51,746 nucleotides of DNA from Chara braunii (Eukaryota; Streptophyta; Charophyceae; Charales; Characeae), in the NCBI GenBank assembly GCA_003427395.1, contig BFEA01000497.1, forward strand, positions 845,715 through 897,460, read 5' to 3'. Under the pieces are notes generated by a model, which was given only the letters and a program-made list of their open reading frames with translations, ran no database searches and was not told the origin of the DNA. The position numbers and the translations under genes were made by a program. Positions 1 through 8,254 of this stretch are shown piece by piece. Positions within the stretch are counted from its first letter, which is position 1; each line of letters opens with the position of its first letter.

Positions 1-220
1 GGAGGAGGAAGAAGGTGGAAGGTGGTTGGCTATGGTGGATGGGTGGAGGAGGAAGAAGGTGGAGGATGGTTGGCTATGGTGGATGGGCGGAGGAGAAAAA
101 AGGTGGAAGGTGGTTGGCTATGGTGGATGGGTGGAGGAGGAAGAAGGTGGAAGGTGGTTGGCTATGGTGGATGGGTGATGGAGGTGGTGGAGGAAGAAGA
201 CGGAAGATGGGAGGCGTCGT
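1..220. repeat. 44-bp minisatellite (four units plus a degenerate tail)
   Basis: Units start at 1, 45, 89 and 133. Each contains GGTTGGCTATGGTGGATGGG followed by a GGAGGAGGAAGAAGG-like purine run. The period of 44 is not a multiple of three, so the open frames seen here are repeat artefacts. The same repeat on the opposite strand occurs at 22880-23330 beside the inverted LTR copy, so it is an ordinary component of that family. Confidence 0.9.
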
Positions 221-224
221 CCTT

Positions 225-960
225 GCTACTTCAAGCATCCCGGTCCGCCCGTATACAACCCTCCGGCCTCGGGGCACAAATCCTAGTACTAACCCTACAA
301 TAGTTATGCAGAAAGACACAGATTTGCAGAAAACACAGTCGTGTAGAAACCCACGGATTTGCCGAAACACACAGTTTTGCAGAAAACGCAGAATTCGCAG
401 ATTTGCTGTTTTTTCGGCACTTTTGTCGTTTTTGCCTGAGTGTGGAGTGTCGGAAAACACAGGTCTGTGTTTCCTGCCCCAAACGACCTCAGAATCACTG
501 AAAACTTGGTGGGCCCTTTCACTGTACCACAGGGAAGGCCTCTGCAAAGTTTGGTTTGATTATGATGCCGTTTGGGCCGACTTGCCTGTTTCGGGCGCCG
601 TTCGGGGGAAGTCCGTTTTCTGATTTCTTAGCAAAACAGACTCCGATGGTCTGTTGGGTCTGCAGACCATCTGTTTATGCCTGGGACATGAGGTCTGAGA
701 AGTTTCAGGCCCCATGCCTCATGTTTAACAGGTCTGTCACGAGCGTGCCCCTGGGTCAGAACGTCCCGCTCGCGGTTTTCGGAGCGGTCGCACCTCGGCG
801 GCTGGTCACTTACTTTTCCTAGCAGCGGCGGGCGTCTGGCTCAGCCAGGCTTTTATCAGCGGCCAAGGAGCTACAGAACTTAGCAGCTGTTCAGAATGCT
901 GAAAAACAGCATTCTTCCTATTCTCTAATTACCGTGTTCGAATAGAACACGGGGGGGGGG
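225..960. repeat. LTR-family module shared with the inverted copy at 22090-22860
   Basis: Gene-free stretch with many 'TTTGCAGAAAACACAG'-like words between 300 and 400, then words such as GTGGGCCCT, AAAGTTTGG and GGGGAAGTCC. These recur in the same order on the opposite strand at 22860 to 22090, including the GTTCGAATAGAACACGG-like palindromic end at 930-952 (compare 22095-22160). Divergence is substantial, so the copies are old. I see no coding function. Overlapping open frames on both strands are not conserved between the two copies. Confidence 0.75.
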
Positions 961-1037
961 CGCGAAAGCAAGCGGTTTTTGGATAGAGTACGGGGGGGCA
1001 GGACTGAAACTCAGACATGCACATGGGTACTTGGAAA

Positions 1038-1430
1038 ACCGGACTACCAGTAGGTGTAAGAGTGAACAGCACGTGAGTGTGACTAGGGGAAAACACAGCA
1101 AACTGACAAGTCGAATCAGCAAAGTGAAGAACCGGACTACCACATGGTGTGAGAGTGAACAACACACGAGTGTGACATCGGAAAACGCAGCAGACTGACA
1201 AGTAGAACGGCAAGTGAAGAACTGGACTACCACCAGGTGCAAGAGTGAACAACACATGAGTGTGACACAGGAAAAACACAGCAAATTGACAAGTAGACCA
1301 ACAGGTGAAGAACCGGACTACCACTAGGTGTAAGAGTGAACAACACATGAGTGTGACACTGGAAAACTCAGCAAACTGACAAGTAGAACAGCAGGTGAAG
1401 AACCGGACTATCACCAAGTGCAAGAGTGAA
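1038..1430. repeat. ~90-bp tandem array in LTR copy 1
   Basis: Units begin ACCGGACTACC (or a close variant) at 1038, 1131, 1221, 1312 and 1402, giving periods of 93, 90, 91 and 90 bp. Each carries GAGTGAACAACACATGAGTG and a following AACTGACAAGTAGA block. Related arrays with the same period but different sequence lie at the equivalent place in the other LTR copies. No coding potential. Confidence 0.9.
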
Positions 1431-1550
1431 CCAGTCTTGAACTCAACCTCACAAGTACGCCAGAATGAAACCAAGATTGAACTAACGGTTCACACCAAAG
1501 TGAAAATTGAAGCAAAGAGTGGAGAGAAAGTGAGTGAAAACTCAAGTTTG

Positions 1551-1743
1551 TACTCACATACACACAAGGGAAAGTTGCGATTTACACTAGACTAGAAAAA
1601 TGGACAATGCATGAGCACAACATCACAAAAACACTAGAATGAACCANGGACTCACATACACACAAGGGAAAGTTGCGATTTACACTAGACTAGAAAAATG
1701 GACAATGCATGAGCACAACATCACAAAAACACTAGAATGAACT
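1551..1743. repeat. Near-identical ~97-bp duplication flanking a single N
   Basis: A block containing CACATACACACAAGGGAAAG and TGGACAATGCATGAGCACAA occurs at about 1551-1645 and again at about 1649-1743 with essentially no differences. One undetermined base (1647) lies between them. A more diverged relative follows at 1795-1880. Identity this high beside an N, in an otherwise diverged repeat, could be either a recent duplication or an assembly join. Confidence 0.8.
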
Positions 1744-1943
1744 AAGATTGAACTAGCGATTTACACCAAAGTGAAGATTGAAGCAAAGAGTGAAGAGAAA
1801 GTGAGTAAAACTCACTTTTGGACTCACATACACACAAGGGAAAATTGCGATTTACACTAGACTAGAAAATTGGACAATGGAGAGTCTATTACTAGCGGAA
1901 AAGTCTTCTACTAGTTGTCCTAATCTTTGGAAGATACCTATAG

Positions 1944-2045
1944 AGGGAGAGGAGAAGAGGAGAAGGAAGAAGAAGAAGAGGAAGAAGAAGAGGAGAAGAG
2001 GAAGAGGAAGAAGAAGAAGGAGAAGAAGAGGAAGAAGAAGAAGGG
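1944..2045. repeat. Polypurine (GAA/GAG) tract
   Basis: About 100 bases of almost uninterrupted A/G on the plus strand, in GAAGAAGAGG-type units. It sits at the constant junction between the tandem-repeat part and the GC-rich hairpin module. The same junction in copy 2 (17676-17898) and copy 3 (33618-33693) also has polypurine. Open frames through it encode only Glu/Lys/Arg or Leu/Ser/Phe runs and are not genes. Confidence 0.9.
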
Positions 2046-2612
2046 TCTCTCCACTCACCTCTCCTTGGTCTTGAAGTTGATATCCCAGTCTTTGATGAAG
2101 CTTCTCCTCACTTAGCTATGGCTTTCTTCTTCTTCAGGCCTTTCTCCTTCCTTCCCCACTTTCTCCCAAGTTGCCACAAACTCCCTCCACCATGACTATG
2201 GAGTCCTCCCTTCTAGGAGGGCTAATGGGACTCCCCCCAGCCTCTCTCTCCTCCTTACACCCTGGGGTCTATGGCGGATCACCTCCCCAGTGCCAACTTC
2301 ACCATCACTAGCCTCTAGAACTCCTCTCCCTAGCTCCTAGTCTCCTCTAAGCTCCCACACTGGCATGGGTTCCCCTCTCCTCACCCCAAGTGAGTGTGGT
2401 GCTCTTGTGAGCATATTTGGGCAGCATGGGCACTCCTCATGCAAATGGAAGTGTGGCGGACTGAACTCCCAGCTTATGAAGGCTGAAAACAGCAGTCCGG
2501 CCAGCCCATGGGCCTCCCCTTGTGCCCCATGGTGAACTGAGGTACCCCCATGACCAATTTTCACCACTAGGCCTCTCCGGGGGCACATGGGCCTCATTTT
2601 GGCCAGGTACAT

Positions 2613-2645
2613 GCAGTCCGAGTGGTTGGTACCAACTCGGACTGC
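2613..2645. other. Hairpin: GCAGTCCGAGT-N11-ACTCGGACTGC
   Basis: Perfect 11-bp arms with an 11-base loop. Imperfect equivalents sit at the matching place in copy 2 (18470-18502) and copy 3 (34284-34316), so the structure is a conserved part of the module. Confidence 0.85.
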
Positions 2646-3196
2646 CCCTTGGGCCGGCCTCCTTCCAGCCTCTTGCCACTTGAAAAATGCTGCCCCCTTG
2701 ATGCCAAGGCCCAAGGGAATGCAAACAGGATTAAAAGCGGTGGATAGCCAACCTACTTGAGAGAAAAAGACCTTGTAGGCCTTTTTCTCGACTTTTTTTT
2801 TTTTTTGGCCTCCCTTGGGTAGGCCGGAGCATTTTTCCATGTGGCGGCACATTTTCAGCCTTGAATCCAGCTGAGATCCAAGGCCAGCATTATTCCGAGC
2901 TACCCCATGGTGGTCCTTGCTTCAAATTTGAGCCCCTAAGTCCAATTTTTCAATTTTTGGTGCATCTGGCTCTTCTTTTGGGCCAAATGCACAGTTCTGT
3001 TTCTTTCCCTCTTTTCGTTTCTTTCCATTTTGGGCCGCCACCTCATTCCGGAGCTAGCCGTTTTGAGCTGGCCCACAAAAAATGGTTGTTTCTTCTCCTC
3101 CATGAGATCTGATCTCAGATCCATGGCCAAGTAGAAAACCGGTCATTTTCCCTTTGCATTTTCTCTCCTTTTCTCCTCTTTAATTCAGAGAATGTG

Positions 3197-3238
3197 GAGA
3201 TATGGCCCCAAGGGCCATATCTCAGCAATCCGGATTGC
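3197..3238. other. Two adjacent perfect inverted repeats
   Basis: At 3197-3223, GAGATATGGCCC and GGGCCATATCTC form 12-bp arms around a 3-base loop. At 3225-3238 lies the 14-base palindrome GCAATCCGGATTGC. In copy 2 the palindrome is kept intact (19050-19063) while the first hairpin has decayed, so the TCCGGA palindrome is the better conserved of the two. Confidence 0.85.
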
Positions 3239-3792
3239 CCTCCCTCATTCTAGGAGGGATGAGGTCATCATTGGGACCTGCCAGTCCCTACTGCAGCAGT
3301 CCCAATAGGCCGACACATTCTCCTCCACCCTTTTTCCCCGTTCTGTCTCATTCTCCCTCCATTTTCTCTCATTTTTCTTTTTTTTTTTTGTTTTTTTTTT
3401 GCTGTGACAAGTGTCAAATAGCTGTGCACTCTTTTTCTAGGCCTTGGAACCTCATTCATGACCAGGTTCATGGCCAACTGTTGGCCGATACATCCCGGAC
3501 TTCAATAATGGCTCCCCCATGTTCCTAGGGGGCTCCATTTTACCTCCGTTTGTCCGATTTTGAGCCCCTTTGCTCCGATTTTCTATGGGCAGCCTTTTTC
3601 TTATGTTGGGCCTCTTGAAGCTCTATTTTCACATGCCTAGCTAGTCCGAGATATCCCGGACTGCTGGGCAGCCCTCCCAACTCCTGTTTTTCTTTTCTTT
3701 TCACCTTTAACTCTCCCATTTGGGTTCCACTAGTGCTTGCACTAGTGGTGCTAGTGGTGCTAGTGGTGCTAGTGGCGCTAATATTTTCCATC

Positions 3793-3813
3793 GTCAAGAT
3801 CTTCGATCTTGAC
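3793..3813. other. Conserved hairpin GTCAAGATC-N3-GATCTTGAC
   Basis: Perfect 9-bp arms. The second unit of the internal duplication has it at 5124-5146 with 10-bp arms, and copy 2 has it at 19586-19606 with one arm mismatch. In all three places it follows GCTAATATTTT, so position and structure are conserved. Confidence 0.85.
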
Positions 3814-4236
3814 AGCGCCGTTGGCCTTGCGCATCCACTCCCTACATTGGCTTGTGGTTTCCCTTGGGACACCTCAAGTCCCTGCCACTTTCTCATGTTA
3901 GTCTCATTTTTCCGTCCCGCCGGCGGTGCCGTCGACAAAATCCCAATTTTCGACAATTTTTCTTGGGGCCCGTTTAGTCCCCGGCGTCACTCCGGTTGAC
4001 ATCCCATTTTTATTTGGGACTCCCCTTGTCCCCGACAGTCCCAATATCTCTTCCGTGAGTGGCACATATGTGCCGACTTTTCTTGGCCACGAGATCTCAT
4101 CTCACGGTTGCCGCTTGTCGTTTTTATTTGCCTTATGCCGAAATTACCTTTTTCTAGCCTTTTGGGTTTGCTTCCTAGTCCCACAACCCCACAATGTGCC
4201 CCTTGCCAAAGGAAAATAAAGCGTTCAATTTTTGGG

Positions 4237-4500
4237 TGCATCCGAGCTCAATATTGGCTTCGGATGCACCTAAAATATGTGTTTGGCCTTCCCCATGCAG
4301 CCCGTTGCAACTCGGACTGCAATAGGGGCCGTTTTCCTAGTCCCACTACCCCATAAATAGCCCCAAATTGAAAGAAAAAAGAAGCGGCCAACTTCCAAGT
4401 GCATCTGGCCCTCATTTTGGTTCCCGATGCATCTAAAACATGTGTTTGGCCTACCTCATGCAATCCGTTGTATCTTGGTTGCATGCGGGTTTGATTTTTT
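4237..4500. repeat. ~160-bp tandem sub-repeat with paired hairpins
   Basis: Each unit starts with GTGCATCCG-N14-CGGATGCAC (perfect 10-bp arms at 4237-4270, decayed at 4399-4434), followed by CTAAAA.ATGTGTTTGGCC and then a GCAGTCCG...CGGACTGC-type hairpin (4297-4320, 4460-4482). Copy 2 has the same two-unit arrangement at 20099 and 20259. No coding content. Confidence 0.8.
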
Positions 4501-5379
4501 TTTATTTTCTCTGCAAAATCAGGAAAAAATAAAAAAACTTTGTAACCGACATATGCCTGAATGAATCTGGTCACCAATGCATCCCCTTGGTGGCCGTTTT
4601 TGACTGTTAGTGCCCTTTTAACTTTTCTTTTCTTTTCTCTTTTTTTTCTTTTTCTTTTCTTTTCTTTTTCCTCCACTTGTGGACAGTAGGGACTTGCCAG
4701 TCCCTACTTGCTACAGTCCCTACTGACGGCCAACTCACTCATCCTCTCTCACTTTCCATTTTTTTTTATTTTTTTTTTTCCTTTTTCTTTTTTTTTTCCC
4801 ATTTACATGTCAAGTGTCAACTAGCCGTTAAGGCCCTTTTCTAGGCTCTTCCTCTTAGTTTTGGCCCTTCCCATGCTCAAGGGTCAGTGCGTTATTTCTC
4901 GGACTGCACCCGTGGCCTTCTCATGCCCATGGAGCCCTTTTTGACTGGAGGCCTATTTTTCCCATGGAGCCCTTTTTGACTCCATTTTCTTGGGGGGGCC
5001 AATCCGAGATTTTTCGGATTGCTCCCATGCCTCTCCCTCCATGTTTCTTTGCTTGTTCTTTTTCTTTTGACCTTCCCGCTTGCTCCCACTAGTGCTCATG
5101 CTAGTGGTGCTAATATTTTTGGCCGTCAAGATCCTTGATCTTGACGGTGCAGCTTGCTTTAATTATTTGCACCTTACGGCGCGCCATAATTTTTCCTCAG
5201 GACTTCACAAGTCCCCGCCACTTGTCCGCGTTAGTCCCCGACACTAGTCCCGCTAGTAGTCCCGCCGGTGCTCGCCCCGCTTTAGTCCCCGACACTAGTC
5301 CCGCTAGGGGTCCCCGACACTTTGCTTCGTCGGTGGTCCCTGCCGGTACTCATTTCGCGCTAGTCCTCGACATTAGTCT

Positions 5380-5534
5380 CGTCGGTGGTCCCTGACACTT
5401 GTCCCGTTAGTGGTCCCCGACACTTTGTCCCGTCGGTGGTCCCCGATACTTTGTCCCGCCTGTGGTCCCCGACACTTTGTCCCGTCGATGGTCCCGGACA
5501 CTTTGTCCTGCCGGCGGTCCCTGACACCTTGTCT
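5380..5534. repeat. 26-bp minisatellite, six units
   Basis: Units start at 5380, 5405, 5431, 5457, 5483 and 5509 with the consensus CGTCGGTGGTCCCCGACACT then TTGTCC. Looser GTCCCCGACACTAGTCCCGC-like variants extend left to about 5225. The repeat encodes artefactual Pro/Thr/Val frames on both strands. Confidence 0.9.
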
Positions 5535-5969
5535 TCCTTTTGTTCCACGTGTCGATCTTCCCGGTTGTGGCTCTTTACTTGGCCCATGGCCCCTTGGCCT
5601 TCTTGACGTCGCATCCCGGTGGCCCTCTTGGCCCGGGCCACGTCCTCGCGCCGGCACCCCACTTATTTCTTTCTTTTCAATTCTTTTCTCCCTGCGTCAT
5701 GCAACTTGTGACGACGGTCCTTCTCCCTTTCCGGGAAAGTGCCGCCTTTGCTAATTTCTTTCGGCCTCTCGCCGCTCGCCGTTCCTCTAGTTTCTCCTTG
5801 GTCCAGTGGCTCCGGCACCCCCGGGCAACCTCTAGATCTCTAAGTGTCAGTATTAATGCCCTCAATCTCTTCTATCCTTCTTGCCTCCAGTTTTCTCTGC
5901 CGTGCACAATTCTGCGATATATCGCCTCTCAATATACAAGACTTATCTCGGGACCCACCGGTCCCAACA

Positions 5970-6717
5970 ACGGTCTGTCCCGAGCATCCAATGGAAGCTC
6001 GTCGTATCCTGAGTACAAATCTATCAGGGAGTAAATGTTCTGGCCGGCGTGGGAGTCTGCTAATAAGTCGGCCTGAGGTAGCAAACCAGCATCCCGAATG
6101 GTCACCACATTCAACTTCTGCAGATTTTGAATCCATCTAAGCGTCTTGTTGGGTTTTCGAAAGACGAACCACCTGTTCACGTACGGTGACGCCGTAGGCT
6201 CTGCGACGAAGGAGTCCATCTTTGCTCGAAGGAGGTCTGTCACTTCCCCCGGTATCCCAAATTCATAGGACAGACCCTTATCATTCCAGCACTCATGCTT
6301 TACCGTGTGGATTCTGACCGGAGGAATTAGCTTCACGTCCAACCACCCCTTTTGGTGATCACTGAAGGCAAATGCTAGGTGAAACTCCTGGCAGGTCCTT
6401 TTGATCAGGCGGGTTTCTTCTTCCATTAAGAATCCCTCTACTCCTATCTTCATTGTATCAGCTACCTCATGTGGTATCCGATGCCCTTCCGTCGCCCTCC
6501 TCGCTCGGATCACTCGAAGGACTTCCTCCTCCTTCTTCATAGCCTCTTCCTTGGATGTCTCTAGCAGGATCGAGACCGGTTTTGCTTTCTTCCCTACTGG
6601 CTTGTACTTTCGAACACTTCCTTCCTGGATCTTTCTCCTAAAAAATGAACGGTCGGGATTACTCTTATTGCCTCTGCGACCCATGGTTGAATACCGACTA
6701 TTTTCCCATTCAGACAA
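5970..6717 (-). pseudogene. pol: Reverse transcriptase fragment of gypsy element 1 (fingers and start of palm only)
   Basis: The frame carries a pre-RT segment (KYKPVGKKAKPVSILLE, then RIPHEVADTMKIGVEGFL) and the RT start: SPYVNRWFVFRKPNKTLRWI, LNVVTIRDAGLLPQAD and motif A, SLIDLYSGYDELPLDARDRP. The catalytic Asp of motif A (LIDLYSGY) is present. Motifs B and C (the second Asp pair), RNase H and integrase are missing, because the frame runs into the LTR at 5969; the last dozen residues of the open frame are LTR-derived. The spacing of VTIRDAG...AGQNIYSLIDLYSGYDE resembles fungal-type gypsy RTs in my memory. It is certainly an RT fragment. The clade assignment is tentative. Confidence 0.85.
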
Positions 6718-7226
6718 TACCCTTTCTGTACTTCTCCTTCAAATTTGGCCAGCGTCGTTGGGTCCACCCCTTCTTTGTGATACCTGATAGCTTTGATGAG
6801 CTGCAATACGCCGGGGATCTCAAGCGTGATTTCCGGTATCTCCTTCCGCACTTATTTCCTTCTGGGCAGGCTGGCTCCAAGCTCAACTTATGACTCTTTT
6901 TCCGCCACCATAACCCCTAAGACCTCATCCTCCTGCCTTCTCTTCTTCTGAGGAAGACCCATCTTGATCCATTCCTTTTTGTTGAATGCCTCCTCAATCA
7001 TAATTTCTACCCTTTCTCTCATACCTTCCATTCGTGCAAAAGCCCCCTTCCGTGCGCTATCTTCGAATGACGGCGACCACATTGCTAACTTCCCTTTAGG
7101 CGGGTCCCCTCCGGTCCCAATGAGTCGGAGGAGCTCCCCACGGCCAGTTACTGGATCCTCTATATCTACCATGTACGTGTGCCATCGTGCAAGTGCATAC
7201 CTATCATTTCTACGTTGGTGTACCAT
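6594..7226 (-). pseudogene. Protease-RT linker of gypsy element 1
   Basis: Two open minus-strand pieces join protease to RT. 7226-6888 is rich in charged residues (MEGMRERVEIMIEEAFNKKE, then MGLPQKKRRQEDEVLG) and stops at MVAEKES. 6851-6594 (MRKEIPEITLEIPGVLQLIK) lies in another frame and overlaps the start of the RT frame. I recognise no domain. The position between an ILGRPW-type protease end and the RT suggests a polyprotein spacer broken by a stop and frameshifts. Confidence 0.5.
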
Positions 7227-7520
7227 GGTCTCCCGAGGATTATGTCGTGGTCCATTTCCTCCATTACGGTCATCCGCTGAAACGACCAGATCGACTCCCT
7301 GAATCCTGCCCTTGACCGCACATTTGGTGACATACCCAGCGAACGAAATTTCCCCATCGGCTCCCCGGATGCTCCCTGTTACCTCCTTATTTACCGTACA
7401 ACCGGTAATTGTTGCGAAGTCTCTTCTTATGAGAGTGATTTCTGCTCCAGCGTGTACTAATGCGTTAGTATGATCTCGATCTGGACTTTCAGCTTTCCTA
7501 CGGGCAGTGCATGGAAGCTA
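7160..7520 (-). pseudogene. Retropepsin-like aspartic protease of gypsy element 1 (degenerate active site)
   Basis: Minus-strand reading gives LVHAGAEITLIRRDFATITG near 7454-7400 and, after a frameshift, MDHDIILGRPWYTNVEMIG near 7255-7200. The first segment corresponds to the retropepsin active-site loop, normally D-[ST/A]-G-A followed by a hydrophobic strand. Here the Asp codon reads CAC (His), one base from GAC. The second segment is the usual C-terminal ILG.PW signature. One catalytic-residue substitution plus the frameshift make it non-functional as read. The family call rests on both signatures in the right order between gag and RT. Confidence 0.65.
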
Positions 7521-7575
7521 AGCTTCGTTCCGGGTGGTGCCCTCATAACCTCGCCACCTTCTCGGTCCGACAAGC

Positions 7576-8183
7576 TCAGGCCCTCTCTAAATCTTCCAAA
7601 TCTCCACGACTTCTTTGAAGATTACCGACCTCTTGTGGAGCTTCCTCATTCCTTTCCTCTTCTTGCGGTTTCGGATTCTCGTCTATCTCTACTTGCCAGC
7701 GAGTCAACAGTTGCCTAAGCCCTTTGAGCAGTCTGGGGCTAGCTTGCAACATGGTTTGAAACGACACTGAAAACATGGTTCCTAGCAGCTTGCTAAGGGT
7801 GTCGTCGATCTCAGGCATAGTTAGAATCGGGATTTGATACCTAAACTTTTTCTTGGCCGCTGTGGCCTTGTCCGTAGGCTCCTCTTCCCTAGGTTTCCCG
7901 TAAACTTTCTCTGGTTCCCCGGCTTCGGGCTCTGCCTGGGGCGCGGACCCTCAACAACCTCTTCCATCACAGTATCACGAATAATCCTTCTCCCAGCCGT
8001 CCCTAATCGAGTAGTCGCATTCACCCTATCACGTCCGTCACTTTCCAAAATGAAGTTGACCTGCGGCCCGCGGCCCCGGAGTTGGTCCCAGATGATATCG
8101 ACCACCGACTCAGCTTCTACTGCTGTTATTTCTAACTCATTGAGCATGATAATGACACACCGCATTCCCTTGGCGAGTTCCAA
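7576..8183 (-). pseudogene. Gag-protease spacer of gypsy element 1
   Basis: Two frames, 8183-7821 (MELAKGMRCVIIMLNELEIT, later Arg/Pro-rich) and 7818-7576 (MPEIDDTLSKLLGTMFSVSF, then an acidic tail), lie between the zinc knuckle and the protease. They are nearly contiguous and differ by a frameshift near 7820. I recognise no domain. The first part has a predicted globular start and a basic linker; the second is helical and acidic. Position alone identifies them as part of the gag-pol polyprotein. Confidence 0.45.
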
Positions 8184-8254
8184 TTCACCCGTTCTCCCTG
8201 TGGTCTGAATATTTCTCCTTTTAGTGATCTGGTAGATCTCCTTTTTAATATATC

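Larger units (their letters stand above)
1..5969 (-). mobile_element. Giant LTR-like repeat, copy 1 (probable 3' LTR of gypsy element 1, left end outside window)
   Basis: Composite repeat whose parts recur in the same order at 14570-20597 and 28622-34451, and inverted at 21360-26430. Plus-strand order here is minisatellite, a module rich in 'GCAGAAAACACAG'-like words, 90-bp arrays, a polypurine tract and a hairpin-rich GC module. It ends at 5969 with GTCCCAACA, immediately against a truncated minus-strand RT. Read on the minus strand it starts TGTTGGGAC, while copy 2 ends GGCCCTACA, so the ends fit TG...CA. Two same-orientation copies flank gag-pol remnants, which is what LTRs do. The LTR reading is inference: no target-site duplication can be tested, because the head of this copy lies before position 1. 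The alternative is a complex dispersed repeat that happens to flank the element. Confidence 0.6.
2046..5969. repeat. GC-rich hairpin module of LTR copy 1
   Basis: Gene-free module aligning by eye with 17900-20597 and 33694-34451 (shared words such as GGGGTCTATGGCGGATCACC, GGCCTCCCC and GAGATCTCATCTCACGG). It contains an internal duplication: the stretch from about 3273 recurs from about 4688 (CCAGTCCCTACT..., later CACTAGTGCT and GCTAATATTTT), an offset near 1.41 kb. Short perfect inverted repeats occur throughout and are listed separately. If the element is transcribed on the minus strand, this module would be the U3 side of the LTR. No start-to-stop frame is conserved between copies. Confidence 0.7.
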
